From Trileptium ribeirensis (lineage: Eukaryota > Nematoda > Enoplea > Enoplida > Thoracostomopsidae), in NCBI GenBank assembly GCA_030248225.1, contig JASANE010007193.1:40051-104050 (forward strand): a DNA stretch of 64,000 nt, in the 5' to 3' direction. Position numbers and translations under genes: made by a program. The notes beneath the pieces were generated by a model that saw only the letters and a program-made list of their open reading frames with translations, ran no database searches and was not told the DNA's origin. This document shows positions 13,143-24,520 of this stretch, piece by piece; positions within the stretch are counted from its first letter, which is position 1; each line of letters begins with the position of its first letter.

Positions 13143-13403
13143 ATATTGGAGCTTCCCCCTCCAGTTTGACATTGGTGCCCCTTCCAGTTTGACATTGGTG
13201 GCGCCTCCAAGTTGATATTGGTGCCTTGTCCAGTTTGATATTAGTGCTCCCTCCAGTTTCATATTGATGCCCGTCTCCCAGTTGATATTGGTGTCCAGTC
13301 CGGTTTGATTGCGGACACCCCCTCCAGTTTGATAGTGGTGACCCCTCCAGTTTGATAGTGGTGTCCGTCCAGTTCGACATTGGTGTCCCCTCCAGTTTGA
13401 TAT
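13143..13403 (-). repeat. Minisatellite array 1a (22-24 bp unit)
   Basis: About eleven degenerate copies of CCAGTTTGATATTGGTGNCCC. On the minus strand this is the CACCAATATCAAACTGGAGG unit of the array at 15974-16835. Unit length drifts between 20 and 25 bp. The open frames here (such as the repetitive N-I-K-L-E-G peptides) are by-products of the repeat. Confidence 0.9.
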
Positions 13404-13553
13404 TCATAAACTATAAAAATGGCTGGGCTGCTGTCATGTTAAGCATTTTCCACTCATGAATTTTAGCGCCACACATGGGTATTGTTAATTAAAAAGATTG
13501 TAATTTATATTTTTATCTGTACATGCAAGGTTGAAGGTGTTACATCATAGTTG

Positions 13554-13752
13554 CCTCCAGTTTGAGATTGGTGCGCCCCCTTAGATTTGATATTGGTCAT
13601 CCCTCCAATTTGATATTGGTGTCCCTCTCCAGTTTGATATTGGTGCCGTCTGCAGTTTCATATTGGTGCCCACCAGTTTGAGATATTGGTGCCCCCTCCA
13701 ATTTGATATTGGCGCCCCCCTCTAATTTGTTATTGGTGCCCCCTCCAGTTTG
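13554..13752 (-). repeat. Minisatellite array 1b
   Basis: Continuation of the same CAGTTTGATATTGGTG unit after a 150-bp non-repeat interruption (13404-13553), same orientation as array 1a. Confidence 0.9.
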
Positions 13753-13924
13753 CGTAACGTGACACAATTATATTATTATAAAGATCTAGCAAATAGTTGT
13801 CGATGAGGAAGCGGGCGTAGGGTTTTGGCCAACACCTAAGGGTTGGACCTCAAGCCAAGTCTACCTTTCCTGAAGGCCGCACAGTGCCTGCTCTGTCCGT
13901 CGCCGCGCTTCTAATACGAGCACG

Positions 13925-14240
13925 AGGAAAATTTTTGCAACATATTGTAAAATATTAAGTTAAAATTGGCAAAATCGAAGGCAAGGAGGAAAAATTTATT
14001 GAAAATCGGCAAAAATGTAAGAAAATTCTACCAAATTTGAGAAAAAATGGAAAGTTTTAATTCAAATTTGAGAAAAAATAGGAAACTTTTGCCAAATTTT
14101 AGAAAAAATTGGGAAAATTTTCCTAAATTTGAGAAAAAATGGAGAATATTTTACCAAATTTGGGAAAAAATAGGAAAAATATTACCAACTTTGAGAAAAA
14201 ATGGAGAAAATTTTACCAAATTGGTTAAAAAATTTTGAGT
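13925..14240 (+). repeat. A-rich 31-bp tandem repeat, family copy 2
   Basis: From 14033 about six tandem copies of AAATTTGAGAAAAAATGGAAAA... with a clear 31-bp period, preceded by more degenerate copies. GC-rich edges lie at about 13870-13925 and 14280-14340. The 63-codon plus-strand frame at 14047 is translated repeat. Confidence 0.8.
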
Positions 14241-14340
14241 TCCTGAAAGTGAAAATTTCAAAATTTTCTCCATCAACTGCCTATTCCTCAGTCGCCGACA
14301 CCACCTATACCACTATGACGACGGAGCTTGGACACCTATA

Positions 14341-15973
14341 ATCTAGCATCTCTAAATCAAAGACTTCGAAAAATCTATTCCTATATTTCAGCATTGTATA
14401 CTCAATCAGTTGGTTTCTCACAGAGATTGTGATTTATCTCTTGAAAATATAATTTTGTTAATTTTTTTGCAAACTGTAGCTTACTCCCATTTATTGTAAA
14501 CTTTGAGATACGCTGCGCAGATTGTATGAATAAAAATTTATGTGCAAACCTTTAGAATTATAATGGGCAATGCCTTTTGGTTTATTAAATCAATGCCTTC
14601 TAAAAAAGCCCAACATTTCCCTACAACTTGTCTTGTTTGCTCCTCTCGCAAATGTGCTACATATTTCAACAAGCAAGGCAGCGTCTAAATAATAATTTAC
14701 AGTTAACCACCATGTTTTTGGTCGTATTTTGGATTCTGTTAAGTCGATGGCAGTTATGTAAATAGCCACATACATGTTATAAATTGGAGCATCTAATGTC
14801 GCAGCCGATGTACAATTCTATCTAATTTAATTGATTCCTGTTTAATATATCCGATTAATATGAAAGTTTTATTTTGCTAATGAAATGCAGTTTACACAAC
14901 GCAGTAAAGTGACGTGTAATTCGGCAACGTATAAGTGCGATGACACTAGTTATTTGTTTAAGGAGAAACGTCGAAAATTATTGTCATACGTTTGGAATGT
15001 GTACTTATAACAATTTGCAAATTGTAACATCAAATTTTAAGAGAGCAACAACGCACCTCAATGGCCTGACAGGTTTGTGAAGCATAACTAAATATTACTT
15101 TTAAAAGAACACAGGAAGAGTTATGTTAAGTGTAGTGGTGAAACTGTTAAATTAGTCATATTACTTTTGCTAAGATATTGTTTTCTGATAAAAATTGAAG
15201 CAGTCATAAAGTCTGCTGTTTCAGCTGACGAATACCATATGTTTTATGCGCCTTGTGTACAGTAGTCCCATTCAACGTACTATAAAATTGATGAAATACC
15301 GATATTGCTTCAGCTACATCGTATAGTACTGGAGAAATCGCAATTTAGTTTACAAGTGATTATTTGATCATTTTCCGTCAGTTAGTCCCCACGTTGTTGC
15401 GCGGAATGTTTATCAGTTGAATAGCTACGATAAAGCGGTGGTGAATCCTCAAATTGAATGATGAAAGAGTAAAACAACCTGGAACATGGTAAATATGTAT
15501 TTAAAAACATCAATTTGGCTTAAATTTTGTTCTACAAATAAATTTTGAAATTGTATCCGTTTAGGTTTTCTGCTACAACACACATACGCATCAAGTACAT
15601 TGTGCATCTGAAAATAAGATACTTTGTAAATTAAATTGCTAAAAAATAGATATATTTTAAGGCTCAAACTCTAGTAATGAACTCAAATAATGTCCATCTG
15701 TTGTAGCGTTGAGAAAGCGTTAAATATTCTGGCTCTTAATAATTGACTTGGAATTCAAGCTGATAGAGCTATAGGGCTAAATGTGACAAGCGAAAACATC
15801 GCGAGTGAATAACATGTGTTATGGTATTCCCAAACTACCGCGCTCCAGATCAGAGCAGCCATTCATTGGTCACAAACACATTTTTGTCCAGAGTACATGC
15901 ATTAATCACCACCTACCTGATGGATCAAAAACTGTTACAGCGTGAATACGGTTAAATCATAGGTTTCGACGAT
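14341..15973. other. No gene recognised
   Basis: AT-rich sequence between the two inverted minisatellite arrays. No motif, RNA gene or element terminus identified. Confidence 0.35.
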
Positions 15974-16835
15974 ATCAAACTGGAGGGTTCACCAATATCA
16001 AACTGGAGGTATACCAATATTAAACTGGAGGAGACACCAATATCAAAATAGAGGGATGCACCAGTATCAAACTGGAGGAAGCACCAATAACAAACTGGAG
16101 GGTCTACCAAGATCAAACTGGAGGTGGCATCAATATCAAATTTGGGGGAACCAATATCAAACTGGAGGGGGCACCAATATCAATCTGGAGGGGGCACCAC
16201 TATCAAACTGGAGGGGCCATCAATATTAAACTGGAGTAGGCACCAATATCAAAATGCAGGGTGCAGCAGTGTCAAACTGGCGGTGGCACCAATAACAAAC
16301 TGGAGGGGGCACCAAAATCAAAATGGGGGACACCAATATCAAACTGGAGGGAGACATTACTATCGAACTAAAAGGGGGTACCAATATCAAACTGAGGTGC
16401 ACAAATACCGAACTGGAGGAGAGACCAATATCAAGATGGAGGGGAGCCAAATATTAAACTCGAGCGGGCACCAATAAGAAACTGGAGGGGCACCAAAATC
16501 AAACTGGAGGGGGACAGGCGAATCAAGCAAGAGGGGGCACCAATATCAAACTGTAAAGAGACACCAATATCAAACTGGATGGGCACTCATATCAAATTGG
16601 ATAGGAGCATCAATATCAAACTGCAGAGGGGCACCAATATCAAATTAGAGGGGGCATCAATATCAAACTGGAGAGTTGCACCAATATTAAACAGGAGGAA
16701 GCATCAATATCAAAATAGAAGGGTGCACCAGTATCAACTTGGAGAGGCACCAATAACAAACTGGAGAGGGCAACAAGATCAAACTGCAGGGAGCACCCAT
16801 ACCAAGCTGGGGGGGCACCAATATCCAACTGGAGT
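15974..16835 (+). repeat. Minisatellite array 2 (22-25 bp unit)
   Basis: About 36 degenerate copies of CACCAATATCAAACTGGAGGGG. It is the reverse complement of arrays 1a and 1b, so the two arrays form inverted blocks around about 2.2 kb. Confidence 0.95.
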
Positions 16836-16862
16836 AGAGTTTCGTACAGTTCTGTGTACGAA

Positions 16863-16890
16863 TGTTACATACGACATGTCGTATGTAACA
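16863..16890. repeat. Perfect 28-bp palindrome
   Basis: TGTTACATACGACA then TGTCGTATGTAACA, with no spacer. It lies between the minisatellite and the integrase-PWWP fragment. Confidence 0.9.
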
Positions 16891-16982
16891 AAAATTTTCG
16901 AGTAGACGGGGGCATTATTCCGTGAATCAGCAAGAATCCCGGCTGATCCAATGTATGATCACTCGTGGATCTTTTGCAGTGT

Positions 16983-17684
16983 TACTTCACAGCAACCGCA
17001 ACTCATGTCGACACGAGCTCATATGACTTTGTGCGAACTCTGCAGACCACAGTCAACCATCTTAACGCTCCCGAGCGCCTTCATTCAAATCCTTGGCACG
17101 TCCCTAAAGACCTGCTACCCACTAGTCACGTGTGGCTACGACACGACACAGTCAAAGGTGCTCTTCAACCCCGCTTCCTTGGACCTTTTGAAATCAAAAG
17201 CCGCAACGGCAAAACCATCGTCTTGAAGATCGGTGATACCGAGGACACAGTCAGTCTTGGACGGGTCAAACCAGCACTCATACACAACGATGCAGTCAAG
17301 CCGACTTCCCCCGCTTCGCCGTTTCGGGATGACAACCCAATTCAACAGCCCGAAATTGGCGACGTCATCCTCGAGAAATTCCCCAATTGGCCTCACTGGC
17401 CAGCGCTAGTCATTTCTGCGGACAACACAGAGCTCACTAACCACAAGAGACCCAGAAGCCCCGTAGCGGTCAGGTTTTTTGGAAGCAACCGACTGGCGTA
17501 TGTTCCAACTTTCACGGTCCTCCCTCGTGCGGAAGCCAAGCTACCAATAAAACGACGCGATCTACAACGTGCGATGGACCTCGCTCACCGACACGTAGCA
17601 GCTACCCCGGATTCCAATAGCCCAATAGAAAGCACGGTGCAATTTGCTTGCGACGTCCAGATCCAAAGTCGGCGCTCCACTTAG
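16983..17684 (+). CDS. Ty3/gypsy integrase C-terminus fused to a PWWP domain (5'-truncated)
   Basis: The C-terminal end of an LTR-retrotransposon Pol. Counting from the ATG at 16965 (239 codons), residues 8-64 match the post-catalytic tail of gypsy integrases (W-H-V-P-K-D-L, then H-V-W-L-R-H-D). Residues 65-105 form the GPF/Y module (P-R-F-L-G-P-F...V-K-P-A). Residues 132-210 form a PWWP domain: G-D-V-I-L-E-K-F, then N-W-P-H-W-P-A-L-V, and later V-R-F-F-G-S-N. By comparison with LEDGF, the methyl-lysine cage positions would be F139, W145 and F172, all aromatic. Some gypsy elements (chromoviruses) carry a chromodomain here; a PWWP in this place is unusual. The frame is free of stops to TAG at 17682. 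The zinc finger and catalytic core are missing upstream, so the copy cannot be active. The ATG is not the native start. Confidence 0.85.
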   Translation, partial: YFTATATHVDTSSYDFVRTLQTTVNHLNAPERLHSNPWHVPKDLLPTSHVWLRHDTVKGALQPRFLGPFEIKSRNGKTIVLKIGDTEDTVSLGRVKPALIHNDAVKPTSPASPFRDDNPIQQPEIGDVILEKFPNWPHWPALVISADNTELTNHKRPRSPVAVRFFGSNRLAYVPTFTVLPRAEAKLPIKRRDLQRAMDLAHRHVAATPDSNSPIESTVQFACDVQIQSRRST

Positions 17685-17698
17685 AGTCGTGAAATTCA

Positions 17699-17733
17699 CT
17701 CTCTAACATAATTTTAATTTTTGCGTTAGAGAG
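17699..17733 (+). other. Stem-loop just after the pol stop codon
   Basis: Nine-bp perfect arms CTCTCTAAC / GTTAGAGAG with a 17-nt loop, starting 15 nt after the integrase-PWWP stop. Possibly a 3' UTR structure of the element. Confidence 0.4.
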
Positions 17734-17786
17734 ACCCTTTTTATGGAATTCTCGGAAACCCTAACTCAAACAAAGCCCAGCAGAAA

Positions 17787-17816
17787 TACACTTACATTTC
17801 CGCTAATGTAAGTGTA
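17787..17816 (+). other. Second stem-loop downstream of the PWWP frame
   Basis: Eleven-bp perfect arms TACACTTACAT / ATGTAAGTGTA with an 8-nt loop. An AATAAA polyadenylation-type hexamer follows at 17940-17945. No LTR boundary could be set. Confidence 0.4.
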
Positions 17817-18180
17817 ATAGTTAAGGCACCCAATGGCTACACTCAAATCCGACAGGTACCTAAACTATAGCCATGGCACACAAATTTTAAAATTTTATAT
17901 TATTTTAAACTCTCTTAATCTTTATAATTCCAAGAACTAAATAAAGTTCTTATAGCCTGAAATGACCGATGGATGATGTCCGCAGCTTCTTAACGAGTGG
18001 GCCAATTGTGGCGAAATTTGGTATGGAAAATCTAGAGCGTGCCCTAGGGCATTTGTTGTCAAAATCTGCATATTACCAAACCATCCCCCTGTTCAATTTA
18101 ACACGATTTATCTAGTTCTTAAAAGTTTTATTTTACTGTGCTGGGAAAATTTGATCTGAAAACTATTGCGATTTTCTGGC

Positions 18181-18303
18181 AATTACACATATTACATACG
18201 ACTTACACATAATGAACAAAACAAACCATTATACACTCTTTCATCACTTATGCAAAATTACACGTATTATACACGATTCACACGTAATAAACACAACAAA
18301 CAA
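18181..18303 (+). repeat. Two-copy tandem repeat, 75-bp period
   Basis: AATTACACATATTACATACG at 18181 recurs as AATTACACGTATTATACACG at 18256. Both are followed by a similar AATRAACA...AACAAAC stretch. Confidence 0.55.
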
Positions 18304-18329
18304 CTTCCATAAAGTTAAGCAAAAATTGG

Positions 18330-18450
18330 TGGAATGAGGAAAACTTAAGGAAACGTTGACAATATTTTTGACAAAAATTGCGTAAAATTAACAAAAATCA
18401 AGAAGATTGCGCAAAATTAGAAAAAACTATGAACTTTTCAAAATTTAACA
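18330..18450 (+). repeat. A-rich degenerate repeat, family copy 3
   Basis: AAAATTG/AAAACTT-type loose repeats followed by a GC-rich edge (CCGACCCCCGTCCCCGCGG near 18511), as in the copies at 6246, 13925 and 55385. Confidence 0.4.
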
Positions 18451-19703
18451 TGCTACCCATCGTTCATACTCCTCCAGCGCTAACTGGCTATCCCTCTGAG
18501 AAGCCTAAGGCCGACCCCCGTCCCCGCGGCACCGGCTGCCTCTCACCTGAGACGTTGAGCAGGTATATTTAAAATTGTACATAACAACATTCGCATGTAG
18601 CAACAACTGCGAATGCACGTAACAATGTTCGAGCATAACAAATGAGCAAAACGTAACAACTTTAGCAATGCTGTTACATACAAGTGCTTATGCGTGACAA
18701 TGTACTAAAGTTGTTTCGCAGAACCCGCTTCGCGTAACAACTTACGAAGGTTGTTACACACTGTCGGATGTAATGTTTCCGTACACACGCGTATTTGCTG
18801 ACGATGTCGAGCAAGTGCACAGATTTCTGTACGAACGACGCAATACATGGAGTATTTTCACGTACTCGATGTTTCGTGATCAGAATTTGTAGTAGCGCGA
18901 TGTGACTCTTCATGAATGTTGGGGCCAACGTGTGTAATTATCTGCAATTCACTTTAACGTTTTCGTAGCGTAGGTGTTACCATGGGCGTCGCTAGGGTGT
19001 TTTGGAGGGGTCAATTTTTTTCGAAACCCAAAACTTTAATACTATCTGCAGGATAAGTTGCTATCAATTTTTGTGTGAACAGCAAAATCCTTTTTATAGC
19101 GAACCTGTCACGCAAATAGTAAATACCCCACGTTACTGGAGTACAAGTTGCTAATTCTTGATGTTCAAGCGGCACGCTTTGCTCTTTGTTAAGCGAAGTT
19201 CCCCTATAGCTTCGGTCAACCAATGTTCCGCTGTAGGTTTGAAAAGGTAAAGGAATGCTGTAGTCTTTGCATATTTACCGCAACCGGTAGCTGTAATGCG
19301 ATAAGGGTAGGCATGTCGATGGAGAGTCTGGCTGCTCATTATCTGGACATCGGAACGCGGATTTAGACAAGGTAATTTAAAAGTTTCAAAGTTTTATCAA
19401 AGCTTGTATGTAATCGAGCCGAATGTTGCCTAATTGACTTTTATTAATGCGTTTGACACGGTTATTTCCGAACCAACAGTAAAAATTAACCAACTAATTG
19501 CAAATTTTGAACTAACATTTTGCAAATCGGTAAAGGTAAGTAGGTTTTCTGCGGTTACATAAACAATACACTGCAATGCACTAGACTAATAAAAATAAGA
19601 TAATCCAATACATAAAGTATATCAGCAATTTGAAAAGCTGCAATTTTGGTAAACTGCAAACAAAATACTGTATATGCTGCTACACTTTAGAGCGCGTGAG
19701 TTA
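18451..19703. other. No gene recognised; clustered GTAACAACTT motif
   Basis: Between about 18575 and 18760 the motif GTAACAACTT and its reverse complement occur repeatedly at irregular spacing, including the near-palindrome GTAACAACTTACGAAGGTTG. The rest, to 19703, shows no gene. Confidence 0.35.
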
Positions 19704-20212
19704 TGTGGCGTTCACGTTAAAATGTCCGGGCTGTTTGGAACTTTTGTCCCCCTCCAGTCGCGACGCTACCGTATAGACGGTCATGGTGACACTCATACTG
19801 TAAATCAATTGCCAAAGGTGTACGACACACCACTAGCTACTACATTTTGTGTTTACAGTGTCGTACACACCCTTAGCTGCCCATTTGGAGCGAATTGACT
19901 TTAACGGACATCATCTGTAGCTAATGCGGTTTATTTGTCAATTGTAGCGTGTAGACTTATATAATTCTCGGTATTTGTATCTAGGCCATATGAACGTTGA
20001 AGAAATTATGGAGCAAACTCTCAGTAAATCCGCAAGAAAACAGGGTGCACTTGACACTGTCGAGATGTAGCATTACCCCTAACTGGCTACCTATGAAAAA
20101 ATTTGTTAAAAACATGGGGGTGTCTAAGGTGCCCTGTTGGCGACAGTGTGCCTGAAACTGTGTGGTGTACATAGGTTCCAAACGTTGGGAATATTATGAC
20201 GTGAACGCCGCA
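19704..20212. mobile_element. 509-bp MITE with TTA target duplication
   Basis: Ends TGTGGCGTTCACGTTAAAAT on the left and, reverse-complemented, TGCGGCGTTCACGTCATAAT on the right. Similarity runs on through GTTTGGAAC, giving TIRs of about 38 bp. TTA flanks both sides (19701-19703 and 20213-20215). A three-base TTA duplication fits PIF/Harbinger-type transposition. An internal 12-bp inverted repeat (GGTGTACGACAC at about 19818) is present. No transposase frame. Confidence 0.7.
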
Positions 20213-20215
20213 TTA

Positions 20216-21839
20216 AGGACTTGTTATGAAACATGGCAGAAGTTAAATAGATTTGTAATATTGTGATATTTTAATTTCTTTTAGTAAAATATATGTTATG
20301 AGTATTTTTACGTGGTTATGATTTCTTCTGTTGGCCGGAATTATTTTGCTCACCTAAAAATTGTCTCAAATCTGAAATATTCCTTTTAGGTGTGCAATTA
20401 GTTTGGAAACTGCCAATATTTAGTTTGGCTTTTCGTGTTTTTTCCACTATTCATTTTATAAGTGTCTCTGACAACTTGGTGTTTATGACACAATGCGGGT
20501 GGAACCCATTTGTGCGAGATACCATGAAAAATACCAGGACCCTCACACTCTTAATTTAGCTAGTGCCGTATTTTGTTGTACAGTTTATACGAAATTAAGG
20601 GAAGTGGTCGGAGAGAAATACTATAGTTCTATCTTTCTAAAAGTCGGACATTCTTTGCTAAGTTTTACCGGGCAACTACGAGAATATGCGTGCATAGATT
20701 TAGTAAACGTTAAAAACATCCATCTATTGCTAATCTGCTTGATCTGAACGGTTTTTTCACGTCACTTAGTTGATATTAAAGTGGCAACTGCAACAAAATT
20801 AATTTTATCTAAGTGAAATCAAATCGAGTGAAATCAGTTCCAGAAATGTGAAATTAAAATCATGTGTTTCTACAAATGAAAACATGTTAAGTCGATTGCA
20901 TTCGACTAAAAAAGTGGTCTTAAGCGAGAATTTGGGAAACGAGATTTTGTCTATCATTTTTGCCATATCACTGCACACATCTCATAGTAGTTTCGGCAGT
21001 ACGCAAGTATAGCTCTCTAATTTCACGAAATACTAGAAAACATAGAATTTATCCATAAATTCATTAAATTTGGTATAAAAGAGTGGAAATCCTGACGACA
21101 ACGCAAGATTTAGGCCGTCCTGAGAATGGTAAAGGCAACTTTACAAAAGTGTGGCCAGGAGAATGTAAAGCTTTGGTAAATTTACTGAGTGCCGAAAGTC
21201 TGTCGGGCTGGACTAAAACATCAGATTGTAGTCGGGTACGAGGCTTGGGCAATGTGCCCCTTTTGTTGAGTTATTAAAGTGCCATTGCGGTAGGAGAACT
21301 GAATGTCTACGGGGTGCACTACGTGGTCAGCACCTCGCATGCATAAGAACATTTCATCTCGAAAATACTGTTCAATTTTTATATAACAAGATTTACGATC
21401 CAGCCGACTGTTGTTTTTGTTCGGTAAGGCGATTTCTGGGTTTATTTACCCCCAAAAGAACAAATATAAAATTGACCAGAGTTGGTCAAGTCAAAATACA
21501 ACATCTGCCCACCGAAATATCATGCAAATAGATGAGCAAAAGAAGACTCAAACGTTCATAGGTTTTCGAATAAGCAGTTAGAAACTCGCTTTTGGATTGT
21601 AAGAGCTTGTGAACACATCCCGGTCATTCAGAAATCGTTGAAAAGCAGCCTGATCAAAACGGGAGAATAAGGTTAAATTATGAAGACGAGGGACACGTGA
21701 GAATTCAAACATGTGAACAGGAAACAAACATTAAAACCGTACTTAATGGGAAAACTTAAGCCAAATCAAAGCAAAAACTGCATGAACACGCCAAGTTGCG
21801 AAAATTTACCACCACCGGGCATCTTGACTTCGTTTGGAG
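20216..21839. other. No gene recognised
   Basis: AT-rich sequence. The 84-codon plus-strand frame at 20493-20747 and the opposed frames at 21064-21277 have no recognisable motif and no convincing splice context. Confidence 0.3.
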
Positions 21840-22090
21840 GGAGATAGGAATATCGACCTTATTACCTGTACATAGGCCTAGGGGTTGACTCTCACTATGG
21901 CACCTCTAGTAATCATACCACAGATAGACAAGGTTGCCACCGAAATGGAGGCCGAACACCGTGGCAAAGACCGGCTACGGTCCACTAAGTACTGGTTCTC
22001 CCTTGACGATCCAGGACGCCGGGATCGTATGGGCACCGTTCTCAGGTAGCTGGGTAACCCAACAACACTGTTGGGAGGCGTTTTTGTTTG
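21840..22090 (-). repeat. GC-richer dispersed repeat, copy 3
   Basis: The reverse complement carries GGTGCCCATACGATCCCGG, GGTGTTCGGCC, TGTGGTATGATT, AGAGTCAACCCCTA and ACAGGTAATAAGG, in the same order as the copies at 3390 and 7540. Confidence 0.55.
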
Positions 22091-23764
22091 TTTTGTCTAG
22101 TCCAATTCGAAAATTTTACTCTCTAATTCTACTATCTATACACTTCTGGTATTGATAGTGTAAAGGCGAAGCGCATCATTAGGCGCTTCAAAGCAAAATT
22201 TTAAAAACAAATTATATATAACAAATTAATGACACCACTATAATTCATATGTTAAATGCGTGTCATTCGTTATGCTGTCATACACTATAACGGCAATAAC
22301 TGTTATTTATTGGAGAAGTATAACATTAATAATTGCACACATTTTTATTGTATCTATAACGTCGAAGCGCTATGCCAAAACCTACAATTTCCAATTTTAC
22401 TTTCAAACTGCCGCCAATTTGAAAAATATACAAACACTACTTCACATTTTATCGTATTGTGAACCGTAATTGTTTTGTATAACCAAATATACTTCATCTT
22501 AAGCTGCATTTAAATAAAATATGCAATTTTGATATGAAGTAAGCGTAGGCATTCGCAATTATATATTGGAAATGTTGAAGCACTAAATATTATTATATCG
22601 TAAATAAAAGACACATTGCGGCAAAACTGGAGCAAATGTTGGTCTGCTATCGCATTGTGCAGCATTGAAGAACTGCAGTTGCTAATACAGTATTTAATTT
22701 GGGGATGCTTCCACGGCGTTGGTTGACGCTGAGTGATCTGTATTTAAGTAGTGTCATCACATTGAAATGTCTGGTAACAGCATCAAGTGCTTCTCCGCTG
22801 AAACTAGACAAATGTTAGGCGAAATGGAGCAGTTACTGAAACTGGTGCTCACTGTTACGCTTTCTCTGGTGGATTCATAACGCTCGTTTTCATATCTTCA
22901 ACGCATAAAAACTTGGCCAAGAGTTGGATCCGCAATAGCAGAACCCAACAGCATCTTAGGCATACTAACATTCTCGGCCTACACAAAAATTTATTGAATA
23001 GAATTAACATTAAGCCACTTATGAAAGAAATTATTAACAAAACAAGCTTAAAACCATTTTTGAAAAAATTGACTAATCCATTGTATTTCATATCCTCGCG
23101 TTTGGTATTCGACCCGTATTCAGCGCCTACCGGAGAAGAAACGTAGACTTTAGAGAAGTGTAAAAGGTAAGGGAACATCGAGCCTTAGTAGAAAATGCAC
23201 AAGAACGATAAGACAGGTGAGGACAAATCGTGAGCATCGTATTCTAAACTCTGACCTAAATCATTGCAATGGGGTCATTCATTAAGCCTTTGCTGAGGCT
23301 TTAGGATTGACATAAATGACAATAACTATTTATCCCATGATCTGATTACAGTGATTTTACCCCAGTATTTGGCTCAGCTCGCCAATGCGATTCCAAAATA
23401 TATGAAACTATACATTTATCGAGAATTTTCCTCAAAAATTTTGGTTAGCATTGGGAACCTAAAAAACCCAAAAATTGTTTTGTCATAAAATGACCCTAAT
23501 GGATATTTTTGACTCAGCTCGTCCAGCTGAGTCAAGGGTACAAAAATTATCGCGGTATCTTCAAAATAGACGAGATTTGGCTTGGGGGGACTTAACAGGA
23601 AAGATCTTCTGACCTCAATAGTGGTTTCAGCTATGTGAACAACAGATCTTTCTTTAAGGCAGGTCATCTCTATGAAACGATGATGATGATTTAGTAACGG
23701 ACAATATTCAGAGGAATAATTTGCTTGTAAGGTGGTTTTCTAATGCATTTACAGGAAGTTAACT
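22091..23764. other. No gene recognised
   Basis: Short frames only. No motif, RNA gene or element boundary seen. Confidence 0.3.
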
Positions 23765-24520
23765 GTAGTGTTCCAGAAATACAAAATCAAACTGAGACGG
23801 TTCGGTGCGCTGTTTAGTTCACAATCGTTTAGGAAAATTGGTAAGATAAACATAGTCACACGCGGGATAGATTTACACAATGTTTTCTGCCCAAATACAA
23901 AAGATATGATGTGCTACCCTCTTCGTCATATCTTTGGACAAAGTTTTATTAATGGTATGTTACCACCCGTGTGGTTATGAGCAGATATAGGTCCTGTACG
24001 TCTCATAAATGTAACAGCAATACGTTCGACTGCTCAAACCACCGTCCAATCTCAGTGTTGTCAAATGTGTCAAAAGTAGTGGAAAGCATGACTAACGAAG
24101 CGCTGCGTGAGCACTTAAAATATAATTAGCTGTTATCTACGCATCAACGCAGCATTTGTCCAAACATTCCACGACAACGCAGTTTCTTAAGTGTCTGAAC
24201 GACTGTACTCGAAAGTTGGATGCACGAAATAATGTGAATCTAACATATATGGAGTGTGTCTTCGCATTTGGTATTGTATTATAAACTTATCAGTAAGTTA
24301 AATGGATTTGGAACATTAGGGTCCATTAAGTCTTGGCCTTTCTAGTTTTCTCATTAATCGAAAATTTCGGGTTATATTGAATTGAGAATTTTCCAAATAT
24401 TTCCATGTTACCTCAGCAGTGCCTCAAAGCAGCGCGCTTGGCCCAACTTTGTTGTTATTGTATATTAATGCTATTGTTGATAATTTTGATATATGCTGCA
24501 AAATATTTGCGGCCTAAAGA
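23765..24520 (+). pseudogene. Decayed LINE reverse transcriptase (copy B, longer)
   Basis: Fingers and palm of a non-LTR reverse transcriptase, shifted among frames. Blocks in order: I-F-G-Q-S-F-I-N-G-M-L-P-P-V-W (about 23930-23975), the I-F..SL..G..P..W motif; then N-H-R-P-I-S-V-L-S (24037), the NYRPISLLS motif; S-K-V-V-E-S-M; then V-P-Q-S-S-A-L-G-P (24419) and L-L-L-Y-I-N-A-I-V-D. The A-D-D active site reads A-A-stop. The piece before 24119 is missing from copy A only because of the window edge. Endonuclease and C-terminal regions are not visible. Confidence 0.8.

Noticed and set aside
12951..13407. Long minus-strand frames of 103 and 118 codons over the minisatellite
   Set aside because: Translated repeat units. 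Two overlapping frames are open at once because the unit is nearly stop-free, and unit length drifts out of multiples of three.
16124..16905. Plus-strand frames of 117 and 108 codons with N-I-K-L-E-G repeats
   Set aside because: Same minisatellite unit in the opposite orientation. No start context and no conserved frame.
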